The notes under the pieces: model-generated | What the model was told of the DNA's origin: nothing | The model's input: the letters and a program-made list of their open reading frames with translations, nothing else | Databases searched by the model: none | Shown: positions 1-10,212 of the stretch, piece by piece | How positions within the stretch are numbered: position 1 is the stretch's first letter | How the letters are laid out: every line of letters starts with the position of its first letter | Translations under genes and position numbers: made by a program | DNA from: Desmodesmus armatus | Lineage: Eukaryota > Chlorophyta > Chlorophyceae > Sphaeropleales > Scenedesmaceae | DNA length: 64,000 nt | Direction: 5' to 3' | NCBI GenBank assembly: GCA_007449985.2 | Contig: VIIQ02000749.1 | Span: 86,264-150,263 of the forward strand

Positions 1-672
1 TGATTTGATTTGAACACAACAGTCCTGACTCATGTGCAACACCAAAGTATCCACTTGCAGCACCCCTCCCCTCCTTCAAAGAATGCTTGAAGCTGACCGA
101 TGATCAACAGACACACATGGCAGTGCCTCTGCACCCCTCATAACCAGGACGGTCCTGGTTACAAGGGAGGCTCCCTTGTGGCAAGAGATGAACGAAACAC
201 GGCCCATGTACTGGAGGGCATACAAGCCACGCTCCACTACATCAGCAGCAGACACCAACACCGAGTGAAATTGCAAGACCGTTTGCTGCTTGCTGCAGCA
301 TGTGCGTAGGGAAGCCAACACCATACAAAGGCAGCGCAGTGGCATGGACATGCCTATGTTCAGCTCGCTTGAAGCCATGTTGGCAGGTCCGACAACTTCC
401 GAAGTTGTCGGACGGAAGTTGTTGAACGGTTCAACAACAACAAAGAGGTATGTCGCTCACGCAACACGCACTGTGCAATGCACTCACAACAAGAACTGCA
501 CCCAAAGCACTGTTCAGGTGGACAGAAGCCATACGGGCGGTTCCCACGCAGCACACCTCCATAGCACAATGACACACCAATCAGCACAATGATGCACCAA
601 TCAGCACGTGTGCACAGACAAGACGCAAACCTTAGCCGTGATCGCAGCAAGTCCGTGACAGCATCAATGCTG

Positions 673-1035
673 TCAGGGAGAATCTGCTGGACCCATGTAA
701 GCCTTCCGTGTCTGAGCCTTTTTCTTAGGGGGCACCGGCGCGCTGACTACCTTCTGCTTCTTCGCCTTCTGTTGCCCAGTCCCCACATCCTTGTAACCCG
801 CATACTGCTTGGATCCGCTGTACTGGTTGTAACCGCCATAACCGTAGTGGGGCTGATGGTGTTTGAGCTTGTGCTTGCATAGCTGCTTGCAGCACTTGGC
901 CACAGCAGTGATGGTGCAGGATCCCTGGTAGGGTCTCAGGATGGGAGGTGCGTCCCCTTGATTATCTGGGGGAGGGTTCACCGCTATGAAAGAACAGGTG
1001 GTCTGCACGATCACGACAAGCAATACAACACACAT
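673..1035 (-). CDS. small secreted Gly/Tyr/Lys-rich protein
   Basis: Open frame of 120 codons from ATG at 1035. Residues 1-19 are hydrophobic (MCVVLLVVIVQTT then CSFIAV) and read as a signal peptide, so the product is probably secreted or in the cell wall. The mature part has a Cys cluster (CCKQLCKHK), a Tyr/Gly stretch (HYGYGGYNQYSG) and a Lys-rich tail. A TATA-like box lies about 45 bp upstream, which supports this ATG as the start. A strong internal 3' splice site just before the segment NNQGDAPP also exists, and the same PPD-acceptor arrangement recurs before the Gly/Tyr exon at 4785. This frame could therefore be the last exon of a longer gene instead. No family recognised. Confidence 0.55.
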   Translation of the reverse strand: MCVVLLVVIVQTTCSFIAVNPPPDNQGDAPPILRPYQGSCTITAVAKCCKQLCKHKLKHHQPHYGYGGYNQYSGSKQYAGYKDVGTGQQKAKKQKVVSAPVPPKKKAQTRKAYMGPADSP

Positions 1036-1076
1036 GATATTAAAATTTCATTTTTCAACTCAGTGAAAATGTGGGT

Positions 1077-1083
1077 TATATAG
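1077..1083 (-). promoter_or_regulatory. TATA-like box
   Basis: The minus strand reads TATATAA here, 42-48 bp before the ATG at 1035 and in otherwise AT-rich DNA. Position and sequence fit a core promoter of the small secreted-protein gene. Confidence 0.45.
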
Positions 1084-1257
1084 TAGAACAGAAACCTTGT
1101 GAAGCGAGCGCGCGATGCGGCGCGGGAGTGCGAGAAGGCTGAGTAAAGTGCGAATCAAACAGACGAAGCAAATCATTTGCTGCTGCAGCTGCGGCAGCTG
1201 AAGGAGGCTTCGGGGAACTCGAGCTGCGGTCAGAAGCTCGAAGCTACCGCACCATAC

Positions 1258-1461
1258 CTGTGGACTGTCGAACTCCGTGCAGCCTCCAGTCCAACCGGTC
1301 TCGATCGGTGTAACTTTCAGGTAGTCCGCGGGAGTCTGCAGGGACAGAGAGTAAACATATCCTTCTGAGTTTCCAGGCGGAGGCAGGGAACTCAGCATAC
1401 AGTGGTCGGCGGCACATAGTCCTTCCAAGAACAGCAGCAAGTGCGATGGGATGTGCGCCAC
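1258..1461 (-). CDS. putative exon of unknown protein
   Basis: A minus-strand open stretch with low repeat content that ends at a good donor (CCACAG then GTATGG). It reads through a protein-like segment containing GYVYSLSLQ and KVTPIETGWTGG with three Cys. The neighbouring frames are repeat-like or closed, which favours coding. I could not fix the start or link it by phase to other exons. It may belong with the exons at 2705-2883 and 4552-4785. Product unknown. Confidence 0.3.
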
Positions 1462-2329
1462 ACTGGCTGCTGCACTAGAGTACAGCTACTAGGCCACTGG
1501 TTTTGAGTCACGCAGGCTGCGGCAGGGCAATGTGCACCAGCTATATGTTGCCGGTGCAGCTTACCGAACAAGTCAGCTTGCAGAAACCTGCAGGGCGTAA
1601 ACAAGCAGCAGTGCAGCAACGATAGACATTCAGCACACACATGTGTGCAGCAATTTGCCAGGCCAAAACACTGTTGTTGCTGCCAGGATGCATGCCAATG
1701 CAGAGTGGTTATGCAACACAGCTCAGCTGCCTGCGCCAGGCCCCCTCCACACCAACAACACACCCTCCACTGTCAGCAGGCGCTGAGCACCAAAACATGA
1801 CTCATCGCAACAGACTGACTGGGACAAAAGTGACAGTTCAAACTGTTGAGCTGTAACTTTTGGTCGCTGCGTCTTGATAGCTCTAGCAGGTTGACCTACC
1901 TCCGACCTGAACGGCGTAGCAGTTGGAAATGGTGGTCCGTGCCGTGCAACAAAGAGACAACCACACAGCACCCAACAGAGAACAACACAGCAACTTCAGA
2001 CCATGGGACCTCTCACTCAACAGCACATGGGGCAACACAACGGCATTGTTTTGTGCACGAGCAGTGGCTATACAGATGCTGCTGCCCACCGGCACCATGA
2101 CGGGGCACCATGACGGTCACCTCCCAGGACACCAAACAACCGATGCTGAGCATTGGCAATCATGACAACTAGTCTGCTGCCACCTACTAGTCACTAGATC
2201 ATGTGCAAGACAGGTGCCGTGAGCGGCTCAGTCACTCAGCCGCCAGTGGCTGCTGCTATACCCGTACTGCTGTACACGACTGTAGTGTACTTCAGCCTGA
2301 CTATTGGTTATGCACTGCACTGCTTGCCC

Positions 2330-2715
2330 AACAGCTGAGTGGCCTGGCACAATTCACTCAATTTTTTTCATGGCAGGGGGAAAATGTCCCAAGGTGGACA
2401 TGTCTGGCTAGAGTAACTTGGCAAGTCGGCTGGCACAATTCACTGATGCCCACCTGGTAGTTGCTGCCAGCAACACCAGGTGTTGCCTGATACATGAGGC
2501 CATTCAATGCCACCGAGCAACTCAGCCGCTGCCTTGCTGTCAGTGGCTGCTGCTGCTGCTGCTGCTGCTAAGGACTGCCCCCCCCCCCCCCCCAGCACCT
2601 GAGCTGTACTGTGGAATGGTTACTGCACTGATGATGCTTGGACGCATACTGCAGTCAAGGCTAACACAACAGCTGAGTGGCTTGGCACAGGTCATGGCAC
2701 CCACCTGGTAGTTGC
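2330..2715. repeat. degenerate tandem copy of an exon-donor segment
   Basis: The stretch ending the exon at 2705 (CCACCTGGTAGTTGCTG on the plus strand, with flanking AGCTGAGTGGC...GGCACA) occurs again around 2330-2460. The second copy keeps the donor-like CAG/GTGGG but not the rest of the exon. It is one of many partial exon copies in this window. A poly-C run and a (CTG)n run lie between the copies. Confidence 0.55.
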
Positions 2716-3261
2716 TGGTGTTGTCGTGCTTGCATATGTTGCTGTACGACTCGTCCAGCATGTCGGTCTCTGGGCAGATGGCGACCGCTGTTGCTTCGCC
2801 AGCCACCTGGTCTGTTGCGCCGGACTCCAGGCTGACTTCAGCCTCCACCTCTACAGTAATGTTGGTGCCAGGGCAGCAGATCCCTGCAGCAACACAGTGC
2901 AGTTGGGTTATCATATCATATATGGCTGGCATGAGCTCTTGAGTTTCATAGCTACAGGTGTAACTTTGATTTGATTTGATCATATCATTAGCTGGACTGG
3001 GTTGCATGGAGCTTCAAGGGCTCTCAAGAGACAGGCTAGTGCCAGGGATGGGACTCAGTGCCAGACAGTCTCCAACACTGCACTGCACTCTCCTGAAATA
3101 CTTTACAGCCTAGGCTGTACCACGCTGGGCATGTTAGATGCACACTGAGAGAGAGACACACTTCTGGAATTTGCTGGGTCAATTGCACCTACTCAGGCAT
3201 GCACACTCACCGCAGTGTATGTCTGCAAGATGCAGAGGGTGCGTTGACATCATGATGAGTC

Positions 3262-3304
<43 letters not shown>

Positions 3305-4785
3305 CAGAGCAATAGGAATACTTTGCTCAGTTGACTTGACCAGGTGATGGTTAATCTAATCTGCAAACCTCAAGCTGCTTTGGCAGTACATGCGTTGAAG
3401 ACCCGAATTCCAAGGCGCTGAGTCAGCCAGGCAACACAAGCGGCCTGCCAGGCAGTGCTGTGCACACAGCTCCATGCTTTGGGGAGTATGTTACATGGAC
3501 ACATTTGCCAAACAACAATTTGGCTTTGCACGTTCTGGTGAGGCCAGAAAGCTGCCAGCTGTGCTGTGCAAGCATCGACTGCGCTAGAAAAGACTGTCCT
3601 GCATGCACCAACCACTGTTGTGATACTGCAACCTGTACACCGTGCAGTACTGCAAATTGCGATGCACGGGACAACCTGAATTTCATGCCATACATTTGCT
3701 GGCAGGGTCCCAATCCTTAGGTTAGTCCAAGCCTTGAGGCTTACCTCCTGGCAATTTCGAAACTGCTCTCGGATTGTCACAAAAGCAGCAGGACAGTAAG
3801 CGCAAGCACGAGTGTGGCAGCAAGAGAGAACAGCAGACACAGGTGTGGCTTGGTGGCAGCAAGACAGAACATGCAGACAGATAGGTAAGGCTGGTCAAGA
3901 TATCACACAGCACATGATAACCATGGTGTACGATATGCTCGGTGTGCATCGGCTACTGCCTGCAGCATGCACCACGACGAGACAATCTCCCCATGTGGGT
4001 GTTGACCATACATCAAATCACATGCAGTACCTAGAGCAAGCCCTGGCAGTGTCAAGCGCATACACCAACACTAGAGCAGTGCCACTCACTGACGTAATTT
4101 GAGAAGTCTCCTGCAGCAGCAAACAAACACCAGAAGCACGTATGCAACATACGGGGAAACTCATGTCAGAAAGACATCCACACATGTAGTAAGTGGGTTG
4201 AGGCAGCTGCTGCTGCTGCTGCTGCTGCTGCATGCTTCCACTTGGCTGCATCATCTGGTCCGCAGATTAGGGTTGATAACCCAACCCCAACACGTTAAGC
4301 AGCACCAGCCAACTGCAAACCTGTTGACACTGTGCAATGACTGTAGGCCAGCTGTTGCCCGCCTTGACTGCTGTGCAGTATGTGTGTTGCTTTGCTCCTG
4401 TCGATAACAAACAAACAAAGACGCCCTCAAAGGACTGTAAAGCCGCTGCTGCAGCTGCTGCTGCTTGTGCCAGCACAGCACGCGAGCACAGCGCTGTGCC
4501 TGCAGCTGCTGTTGACACCAACTCAAGACCCAACTGATGCATGCCACTCACCTATAACGCCTCCTTGGCCGCCATGTCCCCATCCATGGCCACCATATCC
4601 GCCGTAACCATAGCCATAACCGCCGTAACCGCCATAACCGCCATAGCTGCCGTAACTGTCGTAGCCATAATTGTCGTATCCGTAACCGTCGAGGCCGTAA
4701 CCGTAACCAGCAGTGACCTTGCTGGCGGTTGGTAAGATGCCGTTTGGCCCTGGCCCCTTGTGCAGGGGGTTGGCATTGGAATCAT
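2705..4785 (-). CDS. two exons of a secreted-type Gly/Tyr-rich, Cys-containing protein
   Basis: Exon at 4785-4552 starts after an acceptor (CCCTCCAG), encodes a Gly/Tyr repeat region (YGYDNYGYDSYGSYGGYGG) and ends at a strong donor (ATAG then GTGAGT) in phase 1. Exon at 2883-2705 starts after TTGCTGCAG in the matching phase and encodes GICCPGTNITVEVEAEV and further Cys, ending at CAG then GTGGGT. The phase match is the evidence for joining them. Frame upstream of 4785 is short and hydrophobic, as expected of a signal-peptide exon. The Gly/Tyr part resembles the product at 673-1035. Wall or extracellular-matrix protein is a guess; the first and last exons are not identified. Confidence 0.4.
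2919..2985 (+). repeat. dispersed repeat, copy 1
   Basis: About 65 bp containing GGCTGGCATGAGCTCTTG and GCTACAGGTGTAACTTTG followed by TTGATTTGAT. An inverted copy sits at 5051-5125 and a shorter inverted copy at 9872-9906. The first 15 bases of the window (TGATTTGATTTGAAC) resemble its end. Confidence 0.6.
3263..3305. repeat. (GCA)n microsatellite
   Basis: About 13 uninterrupted GCA units, in DNA with no supported exon. Similar tracts occur at 4206-4231, and inside coding sequence at 5681-5714 and 7171-7211. Confidence 0.9.
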
Positions 4786-5050
4786 CTGGAGGGCCAACGG
4801 CAAACAGCAAAAAATGACAGCACAGCACAGCACAGCAGAGTCAGCTAATGACTGTAGCCCGTACATAGCAAAGCTTCAGGTGCCACAAAGGGAAAGACAG
4901 GGGGAGGGGGCAAGAGACAGAGGCAGGGAGGGAGGGAGGGAGGGAGGGACGGAGGCAGGCAGGGAAGGAAGGAGGGAGAAAGGTAGGTCTGCACGCACTT
5001 GCTACAGCTCTCAGGTGTGCTGCATGGCTCAAAAACTGAGACAATTGGAT

Positions 5051-5125
5051 CTCTAACCAAATCAACTCAGATCAAAGGGTACGCCTGTAGCTATGAAGCC
5101 CAAGAGTTCATGCCAGCCATTCACT
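5051..5125 (-). repeat. dispersed repeat, copy 2 (inverted)
   Basis: Reverse complement matches 2919-2985 over about 60 bp with scattered changes, including TTCATAGCTACAGG. With copy 1 it forms an inverted pair about 2.1 kb apart. Confidence 0.55.
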
Positions 5126-5214
5126 GATATCACGGAGATAGTAGAACAAACCAGAAGGAACAAAATACTGAGGATCAAAACAGAGAACCATGCTGCTTCC
5201 ACCCTGCTGTGCCA

Positions 5215-5480
5215 CATCTTGCTCACCTAGGCTCCCAACTAGAGGTACTTGATGCTAGTGGCGGCCCCCAAGGCATCATACCAAGAGGGGCCCTGCTTGC
5301 ACCTGCAACGGTTCTCAGGTGTAGTGTGCAGACATATTGGGGCGACAGGAAAAAACCTAAACCCTAATCAGATCTAGATTGGGGCGACAGGAACCCCACC
5401 TCTGCTGAGCCACGCACATCGCTTACCTAAGCTCCCAGCCAGAGGTACTGGTTGCTGGTGGGGGCCCCAGGCATGTCCGG
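5215..5480. repeat. duplicated 3' exon end of the Gln-rich gene
   Basis: The segment at 5418-5480 (end of the last coding exon of the neighbouring gene, with stop and donor-like site) recurs at 5215-5275 with substitutions. Between them, GGGGCGACAGGAA is repeated at 5339 and 5381 around a short telomere-like CCTAAACCCTAA. Confidence 0.6.
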
Positions 5481-5679
5481 CATCGCACTACCAGGGCCAT
5501 GACTGCTGCCGCCACCCCTTGCACCAGGACGGCTGAGCAGTGGGTTCAACACCTGCGGCTGCTGCAGTGGATCAGACATCTGCTGCTTCTGCGGTGGATT
5601 CAACACCTGCTGGTGCTGGTCCAGTGGGCCTGGCACCTGCTGCTGCATTTCTTGTTGCTGCTGTTGCAGCTGCTGCTGG

Positions 5680-5721
<42 letters not shown>

Positions 5722-7171
5722 TGTAATAGAGGGTTTACCACGCCTGCCAATCCTTCTGGTACACTGCTTGGGGTAGCGGGTCTGGCGTTCTGCCCAGTCC
5801 TTGGAAGAAAACCTGGCTGCTGCATTCGCTGCTGTTGACCATCTTGCTGCTGCTGCTGTTGAGGCAGTGTTGCCTGATTCCACGGTCTCTGCTGGGGCAG
5901 CTGTTGCTGTGGCTGGCCAACCTGCTGCTGCTGCGATTGCAAAGAGTGCTGCTCTTTTGGCATCTGTGGTTGCTGCTGCTGCACTTGCAGCGAGGGCTGT
6001 TGCCAGAGTCGCTGGCCCAGCCCCTGCAGGTGCACCTGTTGTGGCTGCTGTTGTGGTCGATGCTTCTGTGGCAATGGTATGGAAGGCTGCTCCCAGTGCT
6101 GCTGTAGGTCGTAATCGCTGTCGCCTGCACCAGTAGACACATGCAGTACAGTACATTAAGTGTGGGAGGGGATCCCAAACTTCAGCACTAGCTGGCGAGC
6201 CAAGGCCATACCAAACACAAAACATGGTGGTGGTGGTGACCTTTCTTGACAGGCATTGCCGGGTGTGATCAATCAAGAACCATACCCTCCCTGCCCCTGC
6301 GCATCTGCGCATGTACATAAGTTCAGTGCAAACACTTGCAAACCGGGGTATTAGGATGCCCTAAACCATGAACCACAAACTTTACCCCCAAATTCCAAAC
6401 CCTGTAGCACAGCCCCTCACCTTCATCGTTCCCACTGAAAATCAATAGAGTCAGCAGCTAGGTAGCCAGCACCGTACCCTCCCTGCACTCCTGGTGGCGT
6501 AGGCATGCTGCTGACCGCAACACCAGGCCCACGTTCAAGCCTGATATGCTGGTGCCTGACATGGACACGGGGTCACTCATGCTGAAAATGCAGGTGAAGG
6601 ATGCCCTAAACCATGCACCATTCCCCTGGACCCTACCCTGCAGCACAGCCCTCACCTTCGTCTTCCTCACTGTATTCAGTGGAATCAGCAGCGAGGTAGC
6701 CAGCACCGTACCCTCCCTGCACTTCTGGTGGCGTGTGTGTGTTGTTGATAGCCACATCAGGCCCACTTTCCAGCCTGATATGCTGCTGCCTTGCATGGAC
6801 GCGTGGTGGCCCTCCCTCTAACTGATAGTGCTGATTGTATAAGGCGTAGGGGTGTACACCAGCCTGACCTCTGCTGCTGCCTAGCTGTTCGGCCCAGAGG
6901 TAAGGGCCCTCCTGCTGCTGCTGCTGCTGCCGGTGCTGTTGTTGAGGGGGTCTGCCTGCCCAGGCATGGTAAGCGCTCCTGGCACGCTCGTCGCTTGCAG
7001 GCAGCCAACTCAGCTCGTCACTGTCCCTGTCATATGCTGCCTCACTGCTGCTGGCCTCAGCACCATCGTTGTGCAGAGGCTGCTGCTGTTGCTGCAGCTG
7101 CTGGGGCAGCCGCCGTTGGCCTGCCCCACTGCCGCTGTGCTGCCCAGCCCAGGGATCAAACAGCAGCCGCT

Positions 7172-7211
<40 letters not shown>

Positions 7212-8084
7212 TTGCTGCTCCTGCTGTAAGGGGCTGGAAGTGGCTGAGGGCTGCTGACGCTGCTGCAATGGGGGTGCTGTCGCATGTGCTGCTGCTGCTG
7301 CTGCTGGTTGGTGGCGGTTGCTGACAGGAGGGGCAGCTGCTAGTTTGAGGCTGGGCTTGCTGGTAGCAGCTGCTGCTGCTGCTGCAGGCCTGTCGGCGGT
7401 GCCACCCAGCTGCCCAGGCCCCTGGGGAAAGGCTGCCTGCTGTGCTGCAGTGTCAGCAGCTGCTGCAGCAGGCCTCTCTGGGGCATCGATTGGCTGTCCA
7501 GGCTTCTGCAGGAAGGCTACCTGTTGTGCTGGCTGTGGGTGAGCAGCAGGGCTGCTGGTGATCAGTTGCTGGGTTGTTGCTGCTGTAGGCCCCTGCTGTT
7601 GGCTGCTGCTGTCAGCAGCTTTGAGTGGTGCCTGCTTTGCCGCGGCACCCAAACGTAGAAGGTGCCGTAAGAGCCCTGATGTGTGTGTGCTAGCTGCTGC
7701 TGTTGTTGTTGATGGCTCTGCTGCTGCTGTGTCTGCTGCAACGCGAGGGCGGGTACTGGCAGACTGCTGTGCAGCTGCAGCTGTGCCAGCAGCAGCAGAC
7801 CCCTTGAAGTTGCTATGCAACCTTGCACCATGCTGCAGAGGAGCGATCAACGGCCCGAGAAGCCTCCCGGCGTTGATATCTGCTACTGGCAGCCACTTTG
7901 AGGTCAGGGCACGACCCAACTGCTGCTGTGGAAACCCCACACGATCTGGGTGGCCCCTGTCTGCGCCTCTGAGATGGCTCTGATCCAGCAGCGCGCCCGT
8001 GCAGGGTGACAGAAAGGATGCTGCTAGTATAAATACTGCGACCAACACCCCACACGAGTGGCATCGCATGGGATCACCAGCCAA
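5427..8084 (-). CDS. secreted Gln/Ala-rich low-complexity protein
   Basis: Two exons, 8084-6656 and 6124-5427, joined in phase 1 (GACGAAG|GTGAGG donor, GGTGCAG acceptor), give about 708 residues. The start is ATG 8084 or, just as likely, ATG 8069. From there RCHSCGVLVAVFILAASFL is a clear signal peptide ending near CTGA. The rest is Ala-, Gln- and Ser-rich with poly-Ala and poly-Gln runs, short PP motifs and an acidic EYSEEDEG just before the junction. No domain recognised; a cell-wall or matrix protein is plausible from composition only. The stop TAG directly abuts a GTAAGC donor consensus, so a 3'UTR intron or alternative ending is possible. Part of exon 1 is duplicated in the intron. Confidence 0.7.
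6416..6800. repeat. tandem partial exon copy inside intron
   Basis: Positions 6651-6800 (3' end of exon 1 plus its donor) and 6416-6570 are diverged copies about 240 bp apart. Both encode the motif GGYGAGYLAADS in the minus frame, but the inner copy ends in a stop just before its donor. A third trace of the sequence ACCCTCCCTGC lies near 6285. Confidence 0.7.
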
Positions 8085-9472
8085 GCAACTGCAGCGCTGG
8101 TGGTTGGAAAGGTAGTTGGCTTGTTAAGACACGTCCTGGCAGAGCGCGATGTAGAGGTATCACTACATATTCTATTATTTCTGAAGGAGAATGAGCTGGA
8201 CTCTACGTCTTAGGTGAACCATCCCGGTGCAAGCTGCGATCCTTTTGAATCCGACTTCTCCAACACAAGCAACATGCGTTTGCTGCACCTTGACTGTGTC
8301 TGCTGCATTGTCGCCTTGCTCAATGTGTGGCATGTGTACTGCATGACTACTGGTTACCTACGCACGCATGTACATCATGACAGGTGGCCCAGTGAACAGA
8401 GGACCACTTGAAGAGAACGTATTAAATCAGCGCTATCGCGGTCCCCCGTCGAAGTGGTTCAAGATCGAGGTCAGGGCAGGGCCTGAGAGTCCTTCAGTCA
8501 GCAGTCAGCGTGGCAGTGCAGCAGTGCTTGCCATGTGTTCACAACTAGTGGACCATAATGGCCCCGTGCAGCCGTGCTATCAGCCTGCTCATAAGCATAA
8601 GAAGGCCCATTGCGGCAGTGCTGTCAGTGTGCTTACTAGCATTCCACAGTCATAAGGGGGAGGTGCGGGGAGAGCCCAGCGCAGCCCACCCCCCTTCCCC
8701 CCGCCACTCTGTTTGGTTCACTTTTGAGTCTGGGCTGTCCTCAAACACGGGCAGAACACCACCAAGAGGCTTCGGGTTGTTTGTAGTTTGTCGAGTTCAG
8801 GGCAGGGCCACGATGGCCCAGTGCAGCAGTGACTGCAGCCTGAACAGCATTCCACACTGTGACAGTCATAGGGGGCAGGGGGAGCCCAGGGGGCCTGTGT
8901 TTTGTCTCATCCTATGAGTCGGACGCGCTGTCTGAAACAGCAGACCATCTGAGACCACCAGGAGACTGTTTGTCTCTCACCCCCCCCCCCCCCACACACA
9001 CACACCCACACCCACACCCACCACCAAGACCCTGGGGCTGATTGATGGCCATGAGCAACACAGCAGCTGCCAGGTTTCGAAAGCGTAGTCTGCTGCATGA
9101 AATGTTGTTTATCGTTGCCACGCGGACCAGAGGTGTACCGCACGCGCAACGTTCCAGGTGCCAGCCGTTCCTGGCCGATGTGCTCGTCCGTGCCTGTAAT
9201 CATGCCAAATTACTTCCGATTGTAATCGATCAACATCGCGCACGCCCTGCGTGCGGATTGTGCAAGTGGCCTCGACAGCAGCAGCAAGCATCGCGAGTTC
9301 GATCGGTTCCTGCTGCCTATACGTCGCTGCTCCGGGCTCCGTGAAGCTCTCCGAGCGCTTTGTAGTACTGTTCAAACGTAACTTCAGCGGTTTTTGGCCT
9401 TGACATGGCAACTGCTGTTTCGCGTCTGCTGTCGCTGCTCAAATATTTCAGCTTGCCGATTGATATCTCCAC

Positions 9473-9550
9473 AGGAATGGGTTCCTTGTTCCTTGTTGAT
9501 GCTTTCCGTGACAGGAATGGGTTCCTTGTTCCTTATTGATGCTTTCCGTG
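9473..9550. repeat. 39-bp tandem direct repeat, two copies
   Basis: Two adjacent copies of AGGAATGGGTTCCTTGTTCC plus TTGTTGATGCTTTCCGTG (second copy TTATTGATG), starting at 9473 and 9512, nearly identical. Confidence 0.9.
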
Positions 9551-9871
9551 GGGCTATTGGGCGCGCGCATGAAGGATACACATTTATCGCACATTTTATT
9601 ACACATTTATTACACTTCCAGCACCACCGCAGGCTCTCCGAAGGATTCTCCTTCTCCGAGGACAAACAATGTCAAACTGAAATGAGCCTGATACTGAGCA
9701 TACAAACGATACATGCAGTGATGCCTGCACTCTTTGCCACACACTGCTCCTCAAGTCATCCTAGCTGGGGTCGGCTTAGCAACGAACACCTGCTACCCAC
9801 CCTACCCTGCAGGGCGGGCGAAATTACGAATGTGCAAGTCCATCTCAGCCTTCCAGCTGCTACTTCAGCAC

Positions 9872-9906
9872 CCTAATCAAATCACATCAAAGTTACACCT
9901 GTAGCC
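9872..9906 (-). repeat. dispersed repeat, copy 3 (short)
   Basis: Reverse complement reads GCTACAGGTGTAACTTTGAT and matches the core of the copies at 2919 and 5051. It includes TGTAA, the usual chlorophyte polyadenylation signal, only about 12 bp past the stop of the BRCT gene, so it may serve as that gene's 3' end. Confidence 0.5.
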
Positions 9907-9909
9907 TTC

Positions 9910-10177
9910 TCAGCCTTCCAGCTGCTGCTTCAGCACCCCCAGAAAGTGCAACAGCCGCGCCGCGTACGCCACCACCACACCCCTTGGCTTATCTGACGCC
10001 AGGCTGTCCAGCACATGCTGCCTGTCATTATCCGTCAACACGCGCCCTACATCCTGACTAGGGTCTGGCACTGCCACCAGCATGTAGCGCAGGGTGGAGG
10101 GCCGGGCAGGGGCTGGGATAGGGGTGCGGCCGCTGTTGGAGCGAGCGAGGCTTGGACCCCCGGCCTGCTCTCCTGGC

Positions 10178-10212
<35 letters not shown>

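Larger units (their letters stand above)
8085..9909. other. intergenic region between two minus-strand genes
   Basis: No supported gene. It holds the 5' flank of the Gln/Ala-rich gene, a C-run plus CA/CCACAC tract at 8982-9028, a 39-bp direct repeat and a dispersed repeat copy next to the end of the BRCT gene. The plus-strand open frame at 9394-9876 has no recognisable features and overlaps the repeats. Confidence 0.6.

Noticed and set aside
5572..6318. Long minus-strand Ala/Thr-rich frame overlapping the Gln-rich exon
   Set aside because: It is the same CAG repeat read in another frame; the Gln frame continues in phase into exon 1 with a signal peptide.
7010..7285. Poly-Leu and poly-Ser frames over CTG tracts as membrane proteins
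   Set aside because: They are shadows of CTG repeats; such frames recur over each tract in the window.
9394..9876. 160-codon plus-strand open frame
   Set aside because: Overlaps a 39-bp direct repeat and low-complexity DNA, with no recognisable domain or splice context.
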